DNA of 64,000 nt from Sphingobacterium sp. UBA2700. Lineage in GTDB: Bacteria > Bacteroidota > Bacteroidia > Sphingobacteriales > Sphingobacteriaceae. How positions within the stretch are numbered: the stretch's first letter is position 1; the number at the start of each line of letters is the position of its first letter. The stretch spans positions 102,195 to 166,194 of the forward strand of contig DELI01000004.1 in NCBI GenBank assembly GCA_002354335.1, read 5' to 3'. Below, one piece after another: positions 1 through 9,194 of the stretch. The translations under genes and the position numbers were made by a program. Under the pieces are notes generated by a model. The model was not told where the DNA came from. It made no database searches and worked only from the letters and a program-made list of their open reading frames with translations.

Positions 1-8
1 GATACACT

Positions 9-578
9 ATGGAATTAATATTCGCGACAAATAACGCACATAAACTGGAAGAGGTTCAACAGATGGTGGGGGAGCAATTCACGCTTAAATCATTGGCAGA
101 TATCGGCTGCGAGGATGATATCCCCGAAACTGGAGTTACTTTTCAAGAGAATGCTAAACAAAAAACGGACTATCTGGTTGCCAAATATGGGGTGAACTGC
201 TTTGGAGATGATTCAGGGCTAGAAATCGACGCTCTGAATGGTGAGCCTGGGGTTTACTCCGCACGTTACTCTGGTTCTCGCGATATGGAAAAAAATATAG
301 ACTTGGTGCTAGAGCGATTGGGCGACACTGAACAGAGAACAGCGCGTTTTAAGACCGTAATTTCACTCTTCTTAAATGGCGAGCAGCATTTTTTCGAAGG
401 CACGGTTGAGGGGAGCATTATTAAAGAGCGAATTGGGACAGAAGGCTTTGGCTATGATCCTATTTTTATCCCTCAGGGTTATAAACATACCTTCGCTGAG
501 ATGAGCATGGAGGCGAAGAACAAAATTAGCCATCGAGCGCAAGCTATTGCTAAGCTAGTTGCATTTTTGAAAAGCTAG
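9..578 (+). CDS. rdgB: XTP/dITP diphosphatase (RdgB/HAM1 family)
   Basis: House-cleaning enzyme that hydrolyses non-canonical purine triphosphates (XTP, dITP/ITP) to monophosphates and pyrophosphate in the cytoplasm, keeping deaminated bases out of DNA and RNA. The 189-aa product is full length for the family. Visible landmarks are the N-terminal FATNNAHKLEE nucleotide-binding segment (residues 5-15), the acidic GDDSGLEID segment (about 66-74), FGYDPIFIP (about 145-153) and the late SHR (about 173-175). The ATG lies only 8 bases inside the window, so its promoter and upstream neighbour are not visible. It converges with the OstA-like gene; hairpins follow on both sides of the junction. Confidence 0.95.
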   Translation: MELIFATNNAHKLEEVQQMVGEQFTLKSLADIGCEDDIPETGVTFQENAKQKTDYLVAKYGVNCFGDDSGLEIDALNGEPGVYSARYSGSRDMEKNIDLVLERLGDTEQRTARFKTVISLFLNGEQHFFEGTVEGSIIKERIGTEGFGYDPIFIPQGYKHTFAEMSMEAKNKISHRAQAIAKLVAFLKS

Positions 579-604
579 CCAAAGGCTGAGAATAGCTTTT
601 TTTA
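571..604 (+). terminator. Intrinsic terminator of rdgB
   Basis: AAAGCTA at 571-577 pairs with TAGCTTT at 593-599 and is followed by a run of T. The hairpin overlaps the rdgB stop codon (576-578). Confidence 0.6.
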
Positions 605-680
605 AAGCGCGTTGTTCGCAATGTTGCTTTTGTTGGATGGGCATGAAAATGAAAGAGAAGAACAAGATCTTCGGAAAAAT

Positions 681-713
681 AAAAAGCAACCGTTAATTTT
701 CGGTTGCTTTTTC
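681..713. terminator. Bidirectional terminator between rdgB and the OstA-like gene
   Basis: AAAAAGCAACCG (681-692) pairs with CGGTTGCTTTTT (701-712). There is an A-run on one side and a T-run on the other, so it can stop transcription from both directions. The stop codon of the minus-strand gene lies in the loop at 693-695. Confidence 0.75.
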
Positions 714-2981
714 CAATATCTCTTCTGCCTGTTTGGCTTTCGTTGCTTCTATTGCTTTTGTTTCCTGTTTTGCTTCCCCATTCTTTTCTTCCTTTTGGTC
801 GGCTTCGTCTGGTTCCGAAATAAGGGATTGACCAGCCCGCTTTCTATTTAGCATGTCCTCGACAGACTTGGGCCGATCTTCGGGTTTCCATTGGAACCCG
901 GGAAGCACTTCGAGTTCTTGCGTGACTAATTTGAATGGATATATTTTCTGATCGATCTTTCGAATCGAAACATAATCGATAATCTTATTGTTCTCCATGG
1001 TGATTTTAATCCGACTGCTTCGGTCATGGAACATCTCAGTGATGGTATTGGTCTTATCGTTTGTGGAGAAGACTAGATTTTCAGCATTGCCGTCGACAAA
1101 CAGACGCTCGATAGCATTATTAGCAAAAAATGCAGTAATCTTTCTGCCTTTAAGCTGATTGAACTTGAGCGTATCAAGGACAGCATTCACCATAAAAGCA
1201 TTCTGTTTTAAGAGCGCATTATCCATCTTGCCATTTTTGATCTGCATAAAAATGGTGTCTGCGGAAATTTGAGACCCGTCAGACCAGATCATCGGCTTGC
1301 CCATAAAGCGGAACATAGAGTCGACCATGCCGTAATAAACGGAGTCTGCCACGGCTTGTAGATCCGATTTGAATACCCTAACATTATAGTTTGCCCGGAC
1401 GATACGGGTTCTCGCAGTATAGGCAAAGATCTGTGTGGAATCCTTTAATAAAGTGTCCGCGGTTTGAGCGGTTTTCAGTGCATCCGACAGTAAATCATCG
1501 TGTTCTGTTCCTGTTGGCATTTCGGCTTTCTTTCGTAGGACGCTGTCTGCCTTTGTCGTGACTTCGATGTTCAGCGAGTCGGGCACTTTTGCTTTTGCAG
1601 GCGCCTTCTTCGGAGCTGCAGCCGGCTTAACAGTTTCTGTTTTCTTGAGGATTTTCGGTTCCGCGGTTTCTAGATTCTTTTCCAGAATCGGATCGCCGAT
1701 ACTAAGGCTGTCGGTATCATCAAAAGAGGTTGAGTCATCCATATCGCCATAATCTACTTCTGTAGATTCCTCAATCTGTCCGCCGTTGCGGTCAAGTTTA
1801 AGGTCTAAGGGTTTATAGTCTCTTACAAAAATCACCTTGGAATAAAGTGTGTCTGCGGTCATGTAGGCCGTATCGACTTTAGGAGGCTCTTTCGTCGGGA
1901 CGACGACTTTGTTTTCTGTAGAGTCAGTCGTACTCTTAATATCTACTTCTTTTAACTGCTTTTCCTGCGCCTTGAGTTCTTTCTCCTTTTCTTTTTCGAG
2001 TTTTCTGATTTCTCGTTTCGAAAGGTTCTTATTGGACTGTAAGCTGTCTGTATTTAGTGAGTCGGCTTCTTGTTTTGAGGTGTCATTCTGAATGACGTAT
2101 TTGACTAAAGGCTTGTCCGTCATCAAGATAGATTGGTCCGCTTCGATATATTTTCCATAACCTCCATTCGAATAGAATTTATCAAGCGTGTCCACAAATA
2201 CGACATTGCGGAAGGCTTCGCCAATTCCTTTGTTGCGGTCATAGAACAGACTATCGCCTTTTAAAAAGCGACTGCCTTCGGTATAAAGGTTGTTTTTATT
2301 GAATTTGGCAATCCCAAATGCGGTATTATAAGTTCCTTTTTCGGTGTAGAGGTTTTCTCCTTTACGGCCTTTGATATTCGTTGGACCGAAAAAGAAGGCA
2401 TCTCTATACATGGTATTATACTGCATGGTATCGGTATAGATGATGACGTTCGGCGATCTTACGACTACTTTATTATTGAAGTATGCGTCTTTGGAGGTTT
2501 CGAAATAATAAGCGTTTTGGGAAGTGATGGTGTCACCCTGACCTTCAATACGGCCACCATTGCGGTATGTTCCACGTTGGCTACGCATGTTGTAGGTGAG
2601 GTAATTTGTCGTAAGGGTGGTTTGACCATCGACCATACGAACATTCTTGGTCAACACGGCTTGCTGTGAAGCCGCATCGTAGTGTAAGTGAGTTCCATAG
2701 ATCACCGATCCGGAGGTCTGTGTGATTACGATATTACCATGAGCTTCGAAGAATTCACGTCCGATATCGTCTTTATACAAATCCCCGCTATCAGCAGAGA
2801 GTGTCGAGCCCTTATGCTCGTAGACAGGATGGTAACTGCGTAATATTTTTTGATTGATAAATCTACTGCTCGAAGAGGATAATAAACGCATTTCGCTGCC
2901 GGTTGGGGCAGGCGTAAGTGTTGCTTGTCCATAGCCGGAAACACAGCACAGAAGCGTTAGAAGAATAAATAGGTACCTCAC
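693..2981 (-). CDS. OstA-like exported protein (LptA/OstA N-domain type)
   Basis: A 762-aa exported protein. It has an N-terminal signal peptide (about residues 1-19, ending SGYGQA) and then a repetitive beta-strand region (about 45-300) with patterns such as GDLYKDD, THLHYDAASQQAVLTKNVRM and KGDSLFYDRNKG. These resemble the OstA/LptA beta-jellyroll repeats of LPS-transport proteins. The middle (about 305-500) is Lys/Glu-, Asp- and Pro-rich low-complexity sequence, and a second beta-rich block follows (about 520-690). A role in outer-membrane lipid transport is inferred from the fold pattern only. The start is GTG; it is the only choice that keeps the signal peptide. It is divergent from tilS. 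Confidence 0.75.
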   Translation of the reverse strand: MRYLFILLTLLCCVSGYGQATLTPAPTGSEMRLLSSSSSRFINQKILRSYHPVYEHKGSTLSADSGDLYKDDIGREFFEAHGNIVITQTSGSVIYGTHLHYDAASQQAVLTKNVRMVDGQTTLTTNYLTYNMRSQRGTYRNGGRIEGQGDTITSQNAYYFETSKDAYFNNKVVVRSPNVIIYTDTMQYNTMYRDAFFFGPTNIKGRKGENLYTEKGTYNTAFGIAKFNKNNLYTEGSRFLKGDSLFYDRNKGIGEAFRNVVFVDTLDKFYSNGGYGKYIEADQSILMTDKPLVKYVIQNDTSKQEADSLNTDSLQSNKNLSKREIRKLEKEKEKELKAQEKQLKEVDIKSTTDSTENKVVVPTKEPPKVDTAYMTADTLYSKVIFVRDYKPLDLKLDRNGGQIEESTEVDYGDMDDSTSFDDTDSLSIGDPILEKNLETAEPKILKKTETVKPAAAPKKAPAKAKVPDSLNIEVTTKADSVLRKKAEMPTGTEHDDLLSDALKTAQTADTLLKDSTQIFAYTARTRIVRANYNVRVFKSDLQAVADSVYYGMVDSMFRFMGKPMIWSDGSQISADTIFMQIKNGKMDNALLKQNAFMVNAVLDTLKFNQLKGRKITAFFANNAIERLFVDGNAENLVFSTNDKTNTITEMFHDRSSRIKITMENNKIIDYVSIRKIDQKIYPFKLVTQELEVLPGFQWKPEDRPKSVEDMLNRKRAGQSLISEPDEADQKEEKNGEAKQETKAIEATKAKQAEEILEKATEN

Positions 2982-3034
2982 AAGCGCAAAAATATATAAA
3001 TAATTAGCAAAAAATTGTTAAAGGCTAAATTTTA

Positions 3035-3059
3035 ATCTACAAATCAACATATTGTAGAT
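3035..3059. repeat. Perfect inverted repeat in the OstA-like/tilS divergent promoter region
   Basis: ATCTACAA (3035-3042) and TTGTAGAT (3052-3059) are perfect 8-bp arms around a 9-nt spacer, between two divergent genes. It could be an operator; there is no T-run to suggest a terminator. Confidence 0.4.
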
Positions 3060-3129
3060 ATTAGCGAAAAGCAGACCAATTTCAGTGAAGAAATTAGCGC
3101 TCAAGAAATGGATTGCGTAATTTTGAAAT

Positions 3130-4455
3130 ATGGCTACCATCAATAAGTTAAAAAGCTTTATCAAAGAGAAGCAACTGCTGTCTACGGCAGACAAGGTTTT
3201 ATTGGCCGTGAGCGGGGGTAAGGACTCGATGTTGATGGCTTGCTTATTTCACGATTTAGGCTATCAGTGCATTGTTGCACATTGTAATTTCCAGTTGCGT
3301 GCGGAGGAATCTGATCTGGATGAAGCGCTTGTTCGACAGTATGCTGAAGAACTTGGTTACCCTTTCTTCGTAAAGCGTTTCGATACTGAGAAATATGCTA
3401 AAAAGCATAAGGAATCAATTCAAATGGCCGCTAGGACGTTACGCTACGACTGGTTTGAGGAATTGAAGCTTGCAGAGGGCTGTACAGTCATCTGCATAGC
3501 CCAGCATCTGAATGACCATATAGAAACAGCCTTATTAAATTTGACGCGTTCTACGGGCTTGCAAGGTTTACTTGGTATATCGCCTCGGCGTGAGGATATC
3601 GTTCGACCATTGCTCTGCTTAACGGCAGAGGAGGTGGAGAAAACGGTAGCTGAGTATAATGTTCCGTATCGGGACGATCAGTCAAACTTTTCGACTAAAT
3701 ATGCAAGGAACAAAGTTCGCTTGGAGATTATTCCGAAGTTTGAGGAAATCCAACCCGAATTTAAAGATATCATGATTCAGAATATCAAGCATTTTGAGGA
3801 TAGTTACAGCTTTATTAAAAAGCAGGTCAATGCTATTCGTGAGCAGGTTTTTCAGAAAGAAGAAAATCGCATTCTCATAAACAAGGCGGCATTGGCACCT
3901 CATATTAGTGACAGCTATCTTTTGTTTGAACTTTTTAAGCCTTATGATTTCAACAGAGAGATTCTGATTGATTTGCAAGATTGCTTCGATAGAGAGATGG
4001 GGCAAGTTTTCCAATCCAGTAGCCACGAGCTGCTATTGGATCGCGATAAGCTCATTCTCCGGCCAAGAGCAAGCGTTGGAAAGCTAGATATCAAAATTGA
4101 ACAGGGAACTAAGGTTGTCGATCTTGGAAATGCGGAATTGGCCTTGCAGCCGGGGAGTATTGATTACCGCAATAAGGAAAAACATCAGGTAGACGTGGAT
4201 GCCGAGCTTTTAATTTACCCTTTAGTGATCAGGAATTGGCGCGAAGGTGATGTCTTTGTTCCATTCGGCATGATCGGACGAAAAAAGCTGAGTGATTTCT
4301 TTATTCAGCAAAAAATAAATCGCTTCGAAAAAGAGCGTGTAGCGATATTGCTGAATGGAAATGGAGAGATCGTTTGGATTATCAACCATCGTTTAGATAA
4401 TCGCTACCAAGTGACTGAAAATACAAAGAAAGTACTTACTTTAGTGTACAAATAG
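3130..4455 (+). CDS. tilS: tRNA(Ile)-lysidine synthase TilS
   Basis: Attaches lysine to the wobble C34 of the AUA-reading tRNA-Ile using ATP, changing both codon and amino-acid identity; essential in most bacteria. The N-type ATP-pyrophosphatase P-loop SGGKDS is at residues 28-33, followed by AHCNFQLR and the AARTLRYDW segment. The C-terminal domain is present (NWREGDVFVPFGMIGRKK, then LSDFFIQQKI), so this is the long, two-domain form at 441 aa. The gene after it starts 5 nt past the stop, suggesting co-transcription. Confidence 0.95.
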   Translation: MATINKLKSFIKEKQLLSTADKVLLAVSGGKDSMLMACLFHDLGYQCIVAHCNFQLRAEESDLDEALVRQYAEELGYPFFVKRFDTEKYAKKHKESIQMAARTLRYDWFEELKLAEGCTVICIAQHLNDHIETALLNLTRSTGLQGLLGISPRREDIVRPLLCLTAEEVEKTVAEYNVPYRDDQSNFSTKYARNKVRLEIIPKFEEIQPEFKDIMIQNIKHFEDSYSFIKKQVNAIREQVFQKEENRILINKAALAPHISDSYLLFELFKPYDFNREILIDLQDCFDREMGQVFQSSSHELLLDRDKLILRPRASVGKLDIKIEQGTKVVDLGNAELALQPGSIDYRNKEKHQVDVDAELLIYPLVIRNWREGDVFVPFGMIGRKKLSDFFIQQKINRFEKERVAILLNGNGEIVWIINHRLDNRYQVTENTKKVLTLVYK

Positions 4456-4460
4456 GAAGT

Positions 4461-4946
4461 ATGGAGGAACAATTACTTTTTAAAGAGAAGCAATATTTAG
4501 GCAGAGATATGACATGGATCAGTGTTCGTTTGATCCTCGCCTTGTTCTGCTTCATTGCCTATTATATCAATTTAGAGCATATGCTCTCACGACAGTTATT
4601 CTTTATTGTCGGTGGAGGCATCTTAATTGTGTCCATTATTATGCTTTACATGATCAGTTATAGAACCAAGGTTTTTCCAACGCATGTATTGCTGAGTGGC
4701 TTATGGACAACGTCTGTGGTTAAAATTGATTTGAGCTCAATCGTCAAAGTGGAAAAGAGACGCTATTCCAGCTTCATCTTCAACAATCCTGTATACAATT
4801 TACATAAGAATGGTAAAATCCGTTTTTATTCCGGGGGCAAGGATGCTATCTGGTTAACTGATCGTGATGGGCTGATATATGTGATTGGTTCACAGCATCC
4901 CCAAGAGCTATTGAACGCGATTGAAGTGGCTAGAGGCAAATCCTAA
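4461..4946 (+). CDS. Two-helix membrane protein with PH-like C-terminal domain
   Basis: Not recognised as a named gene. The 161-aa product has two hydrophobic helices in its first third (about residues 20-65), joined by a very short turn, then a soluble beta-rich domain of about 95 aa. That layout resembles bacterial PH-domain membrane proteins (bPH type), which is a guess from the pattern. It starts 5 nt after tilS and so probably rides on the tilS transcript. Downstream are 82 nt and then the DUF4834-recF cluster. Confidence 0.6.
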   Translation: MEEQLLFKEKQYLGRDMTWISVRLILALFCFIAYYINLEHMLSRQLFFIVGGGILIVSIIMLYMISYRTKVFPTHVLLSGLWTTSVVKIDLSSIVKVEKRRYSSFIFNNPVYNLHKNGKIRFYSGGKDAIWLTDRDGLIYVIGSQHPQELLNAIEVARGKS

Positions 4947-5028
4947 AATTTTGTTAACTGATATTTGCCTGACAATAGAATTTAGTTTGAAACCAATATT
5001 TTTTTAAATTTGGTAAAAAGCATTAAAA

Positions 5029-5328
5029 ATGACATTTATCTATTTCCTTATATCCATTATTTTATTTTATTACCTTTTTAAGTTTGGTATGCGTTTGCTG
5101 ATGCCGTTCTTTATGCGTAAGCTGACAGAGCGTTTGATGAATAAACAGCAACAGTATGCTAATGAAGGCCCATTTCAACAGTCGTACGGGGATGCATTTA
5201 GAGAATACAATCAACGTGAGACACGTAATGATGGAAAAGTAAAAGTTGAGTTTACTCCTCCAAAGCAAGCTCCCAAAAATGGTACTGCTACTGCGGGTGA
5301 GTTCATTGATTTTGAAGAGGTAAAATAA
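5029..5328 (+). CDS. DUF4834 family small membrane protein
   Basis: A 99-aa protein with one N-terminal transmembrane helix (about residues 3-28) and a polar tail rich in Gln, Glu and Lys with a conserved-looking FxDFEEVK end. It matches the Bacteroidota-specific DUF4834 family, typically found just upstream of recF, as here. The function is unknown; the context suggests a link to the recF/DUF721 group. The start is an ATG after an A-rich stretch with no clear Shine-Dalgarno sequence, normal for this phylum. Confidence 0.75.
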   Translation: MTFIYFLISIILFYYLFKFGMRLLMPFFMRKLTERLMNKQQQYANEGPFQQSYGDAFREYNQRETRNDGKVKVEFTPPKQAPKNGTATAGEFIDFEEVK

Positions 5329-5364
5329 GATAGAGCAACATAAAAAGCCTATCTTTGTGTTGCT

Positions 5365-6474
5365 ATGTGGCTTAAACACCTTTCGGTACTAAATTTTAAA
5401 AACTATACGGAATCTACCTTAGATTTTCTTCCTGATACGAATGCCTTTACAGGACAAAACGGAGCAGGGAAGACGAATCTTCTAGATGCTATACACTATC
5501 TTTCGCTCTGTAAATCCTATTTCAATCCTATTGATTCTCAGCATATCAAAAAGGGTGAAGATTGGTTTATGGTACAGGGTGAGTTCGATAGGGAGCTGAT
5601 GGCCGATCAGGTTTCTTGTAGCCTAAAACGGAACCAAAAGAAACAGTTCAAAAAGAATAAAAAAGAATATGGTCGCTTGGCAGATCATATCGGACAATTC
5701 CCATTGGTGATGATATCACCCAATGATTCGTTCATTATCATGGATGGCAGCGAAGAGCGCCGCAAGTTTATCGATAATGTCATCTCCCAAACAGATATCC
5801 ATTATTTGGACTATCTAATCAACTACAATAGAATCTTGTTACAGCGAAATACCGTGTTGAAGAACATCAGGGAAACAGGTGTTTTTGACGTGGGTCTGTT
5901 GGAGGTTCTCAATCTGCAATTGGTGGAAAGTGGCGAGCGGATATTTGCAAGACGACGAGAGTTTATGGAAGCTTTCCTTCCCGAGTTCCAGCGGTATTAT
6001 CAATTTCTATCCGAAGATGCCGAACAAGTCAACCTCGTCTATGAGTCCCAGTTGCTGAGCAATGATTTTCTACATCTTCTAAATACCCAACTGGACAAAG
6101 ATCGTGCACTGGAGCGCACTACTGTGGGTATCCACAAAGATGATTTGCTATTCAGTATACATGAGGGCATGCCATTGAAGAAGTTTGGTTCTCAGGGGCA
6201 GCAGAAGTCCTTCTTAATCGCACTGAAGCTTGCCCAGTATTCTTTCTTAAAGAATAAAAAGCATTTTAAACCACTATTATTATTGGATGATATCTTCGAT
6301 AAATTGGATGATCATCGCACGAAGAAGCTGATGCAATTGGTATCAGAGGATGAGTTCGGACAGATTTTTCTCACGGATACGGATTCCTCAAGAATCGAGC
6401 GTATTTTTAAAGAAATTGAAAAACCTATTCGTATCTTTGAAGTAGAAGGAGGACAGGTTCATGGCGAAATATAG
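5365..6474 (+). CDS. recF: DNA replication and repair protein RecF
   Basis: SMC-like ATPase of the RecFOR pathway that helps load RecA at single-strand gaps next to duplex DNA. The 369-aa product has Walker A GQNGAGKT (residues 30-37), an ABC signature-like FGSQGQQKS (about 275-283) and Walker B LLLLDDIFDKLD (about 305-316). A Bacteroidota -7 box TATCTTTG lies at 5350-5357, 7 nt before the ATG, so recF can start its own transcript with a very short leader. Its last 14 nt overlap the DUF721 gene. Confidence 0.95.
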   Translation: MWLKHLSVLNFKNYTESTLDFLPDTNAFTGQNGAGKTNLLDAIHYLSLCKSYFNPIDSQHIKKGEDWFMVQGEFDRELMADQVSCSLKRNQKKQFKKNKKEYGRLADHIGQFPLVMISPNDSFIIMDGSEERRKFIDNVISQTDIHYLDYLINYNRILLQRNTVLKNIRETGVFDVGLLEVLNLQLVESGERIFARRREFMEAFLPEFQRYYQFLSEDAEQVNLVYESQLLSNDFLHLLNTQLDKDRALERTTVGIHKDDLLFSIHEGMPLKKFGSQGQQKSFLIALKLAQYSFLKNKKHFKPLLLLDDIFDKLDDHRTKKLMQLVSEDEFGQIFLTDTDSSRIERIFKEIEKPIRIFEVEGGQVHGEI

Positions 6475-6775
6475 CGACGATGCATTTAGACGAAGTGACG
6501 ATATCACGATTAAACAAGCCGTAGATAAGTTACTTGATGTATATCGTCTGCGCCGTAAATTCGACGAAACTTCTATTATTTCAGCCTGGCCCGAGTTAAT
6601 AGGCTCAGCAATCGCCAACCGAACCCAGCAGATTTATATTCGCGATAGAAAGTTGTTTGTCAAAGTGGAGTCTGCAGTTATCAAGAATGAGCTAGCCATT
6701 ATGCGTCGTCAGATAATTGGACGTGTTAATGAATATGTTGGTCAGGTCGTGATCGAAGAATTCGTTATCCTTTAG
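6461..6775 (+). CDS. DUF721 protein (DciA-related)
   Basis: A 104-aa DUF721 protein. The core pattern is visible: WPELIGSAIANRT at about residues 44-56, then beta strands and the C-terminal FVIL. DUF721 includes DciA, the helicase-operator protein that assists loading of the replicative helicase DnaB in bacteria lacking phage-derived DnaC. That role is known for other members and inferred here. Its ATG lies inside the recF end (14-nt overlap), so the two are probably translationally coupled. Confidence 0.75.
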   Translation: MAKYSDDAFRRSDDITIKQAVDKLLDVYRLRRKFDETSIISAWPELIGSAIANRTQQIYIRDRKLFVKVESAVIKNELAIMRRQIIGRVNEYVGQVVIEEFVIL

Positions 6776-6802
6776 TTCTTTTTACACTGTTTTTCGCTAG
6801 CT

Positions 6803-7714
6803 ATGAAGTACTATACATCAGCATTGATGGGGTTTATTATTTGGGGCACCTTTGCCTTGGTATTAAAGCCACTCAGCGCGTTCGGAGCACTTGACATCCT
6901 TATTCATCGTGTAATCTTTGCGGCAATCTCTATTGTCATTGCTTGTTTCCTATTCAGGAGAAAACAAACCCTAGCCAGTCTTCAGTATATAAGAACTCTC
7001 GATAGAAGAGGGAAATCGAAATTGCTTATCAACGTTGTATCTTCAGCCATTTTTCTTGCATTCAATTGGTTTTCATTTATCTATGTGATGAATGCGATCA
7101 GCGTCAATGCGACGTCGCTGGCATATTTAATCTGTCCCATATTGACCACAATCCTGGCCAGCATGTTTTTGAACGAAAGGTTGAATAACGGGCAATGGTT
7201 AGCTGTTGTATTAGCGGCTATCAGCTGTATTATACTTGCATATGGGCATTTCCTAGATCTGTTCTATAGCATGATCATCGCATTATCCTACGCGATTTAT
7301 CTCATCTTGCAAAAGAATAGCTTCCAACTTGATAAGTTCTTTTCCTTAACTATTCACATTGTCGTGAGTATGTTCCTTCTACTGCCTTTGTTAAGCGTTG
7401 TGGATACAACGACAGTCAAAACAAATGAGTTTTATTGGCTTGTGCTGATTATAGCAGTTGGTTATACCATTATCCCTTTATTCATGAATATCTTTGCATT
7501 GAAAGGCTTAGATTCTTCTGTTGTTGGGATTCTAATGTATCTAAACCCGATTATCAGTTTCTTTTTAGCCGTTTTTTATTATCATGAACCCATCAACACA
7601 CAGCAGATTATTGCATTCTCCATGATCATGTTGGCTATATTAGTATTCAATATCGCTTATATTTACGAGCGGAAGCGAAAATTAGCTGTGCAAGCCATAA
7701 AACATGAACTTTAA
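6803..7714 (+). CDS. EamA/RarD-like drug/metabolite permease
   Basis: A 303-aa inner-membrane protein with about ten hydrophobic helices in two homologous halves, typical of the EamA (DMT superfamily) fold. The N-terminal segment (WGTFALVLKPLSAFGALDILIHRVIF) resembles RarD-type members. The substrate is unknown. Its last 11 nt overlap the Crp/Fnr-type gene, so the regulator probably shares the transcript and may respond to a related signal. Confidence 0.8.
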   Translation: MKYYTSALMGFIIWGTFALVLKPLSAFGALDILIHRVIFAAISIVIACFLFRRKQTLASLQYIRTLDRRGKSKLLINVVSSAIFLAFNWFSFIYVMNAISVNATSLAYLICPILTTILASMFLNERLNNGQWLAVVLAAISCIILAYGHFLDLFYSMIIALSYAIYLILQKNSFQLDKFFSLTIHIVVSMFLLLPLLSVVDTTTVKTNEFYWLVLIIAVGYTIIPLFMNIFALKGLDSSVVGILMYLNPIISFFLAVFYYHEPINTQQIIAFSMIMLAILVFNIAYIYERKRKLAVQAIKHEL

Positions 7715-8279
7715 AGAATCATTATTTCAGATGTTTGAAGTGTCGGACGCACAGGCCGACTTAATCTTATCTAAGTTCAAGGAGGAACACTTGAACAAGA
7801 ATGATCTATTCTTATCGGAAGGTAAGCACTGTCAGAAGTTAAGCTTTATAAGCTCAGGCTATTGCCGAGTGTTTAAGATGACGCCAAATAAGGAGGTTAC
7901 TCAATGGATCGGTGGCAACGGATATTTTATTACAGACTTGGCGTCTTTCCTTTTTGATCAAAAGGCTATTTGGAGTATAGACGCATTAACGCCTGTTACG
8001 CTGTGGACACTCAACAAAAAGGATTACTTAACATTAGAAAACGAAATCCCGGATTGGAACGTATTAGAGAAGCGTTTCATCGCTAAGTGCTTTATGACAT
8101 TAGAGCAACGTATTTTCAATTTCATTGCACTTTCGGCAGAAGAGCGATATCTGCATTACTTTGAGCAACAAAAAGATCTATTCAATCAAGTTCCCTTACA
8201 ATATATCGCTTCAGTGTTAGGTATGAGTCCTGAAACGCTATCTAGGATTCGAAATAAAAGCTTACAAACAAAACCCTAA
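7704..8279 (+). CDS. Crp/Fnr-family transcription regulator
   Basis: A 191-aa protein with an N-terminal cyclic-nucleotide-binding-like beta roll (about residues 15-115, with LFLSEGKHCQKLSFISSGYCRVF) and a C-terminal helix-turn-helix (about 150-188, VPLQYIASVLGMSPETLSRIR). This is the usual short Bacteroidota Crp/Fnr type. The glycine/glutamate/arginine pattern needed to bind cAMP is not evident, so the ligand is unknown. It overlaps the permease gene by 11 nt and converges with the nucleotidyltransferase gene (4-nt overlap). Confidence 0.85.
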   Translation: MNFKESLFQMFEVSDAQADLILSKFKEEHLNKNDLFLSEGKHCQKLSFISSGYCRVFKMTPNKEVTQWIGGNGYFITDLASFLFDQKAIWSIDALTPVTLWTLNKKDYLTLENEIPDWNVLEKRFIAKCFMTLEQRIFNFIALSAEERYLHYFEQQKDLFNQVPLQYIASVLGMSPETLSRIRNKSLQTKP

Positions 8280-9100
8280 TTGAAAGAGATTAAATTCTGC
8301 ACATCTGCTAACAAGACTTCTAAACGTCCAATAGTTGGGCTGCCCTCCTCATATAGGCTTCCAAATGTTTCATTAATCCGATCTTCATACTTACTCGGAG
8401 CAAATTCGAAGCGATCAATACGTTTAATCGCTTTTTTTTCGTTTAAAAAATACACTTTATTCTTTGCGAAGATTACTTGATTTAAAGCTGATACCATTCT
8501 AAAGATATGTCCGCTAAGATAATACCGATCTCCTGAGGAAATAGCTTTCTTAGCCAGCATCAATGAAAAGTCAGCTTCGAATAAGTAGAATTGAATAACC
8601 GAAGCTTGTAGCTTATCCGGATACTGCTGAGCTAATGTTTTAAGATCTCTAAAGCGATGGTCTTTGGCGTATTGTATTTTACTCGATGCTAACTCCCCAC
8701 GATACATAAAACTTAGGTAAGCGTGTGGATGACCTAAATGATAATTGTTAGAAAATATACCTGCATTTGTTTGATCGATTACATTTTCTACCCGACCTAA
8801 ATCTCTAAAAATAAGATCTACCGCTTTTCCATCTATTTGCAACCAACCGCCAAAATTTACCCATTGCCCCCAATCGCCTTCTTTTCCTATTAAATGATCT
8901 CGATGTTGATCATCGAGTGATTTTGCTATACTATTCAGCTCGTCATAGTCAAGACAATGTGGTCTGTAATATAAACCGATATCAATATCGGAGTCTTGAT
9001 TAAAGCTCGCTGTTGCTCTGGAACCACCGAGCACTATCCCCTCGATGCAGGCTAAACTTGAAAAGGCTGTAGTTACTTTTCGTAGAATTTTATCTTCCAT
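8276..9100 (-). CDS. Nucleotidyltransferase-domain protein
   Basis: A 274-aa protein with an N-terminal DNA-polymerase-beta-like nucleotidyltransferase motif, GGSRATASFNQDSDIDIGLYY (about residues 22-42): the GGSR plus DSDID signature of minimal nucleotidyltransferases. A helical C-terminal region (about 150-270) follows. Related proteins include aminoglycoside adenylyltransferases and proteins of unknown substrate; nothing here fixes the substrate. It is alone on its strand, between the Crp/Fnr gene (converging) and the SRPBCC gene (diverging). Confidence 0.75.
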   Translation of the reverse strand: MEDKILRKVTTAFSSLACIEGIVLGGSRATASFNQDSDIDIGLYYRPHCLDYDELNSIAKSLDDQHRDHLIGKEGDWGQWVNFGGWLQIDGKAVDLIFRDLGRVENVIDQTNAGIFSNNYHLGHPHAYLSFMYRGELASSKIQYAKDHRFRDLKTLAQQYPDKLQASVIQFYLFEADFSLMLAKKAISSGDRYYLSGHIFRMVSALNQVIFAKNKVYFLNEKKAIKRIDRFEFAPSKYEDRINETFGSLYEEGSPTIGRLEVLLADVQNLISFN

Positions 9101-9194
9101 AGAAATCCTATATTACTATCTAGCATTAATTTACAAAAAAATCTTCTTGATAAATATCAAGTGGCTTTGGAAATCCTGCCACTAACTTTGAGGT

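Noticed and set aside
612..851. Plus-strand reading frame with a Cys/Phe-rich product
   Set aside because: It runs through a terminator and the 3' end of the OstA-like gene on the other strand, and its composition (runs of Phe, Cys, Leu) is that of an antisense shadow.
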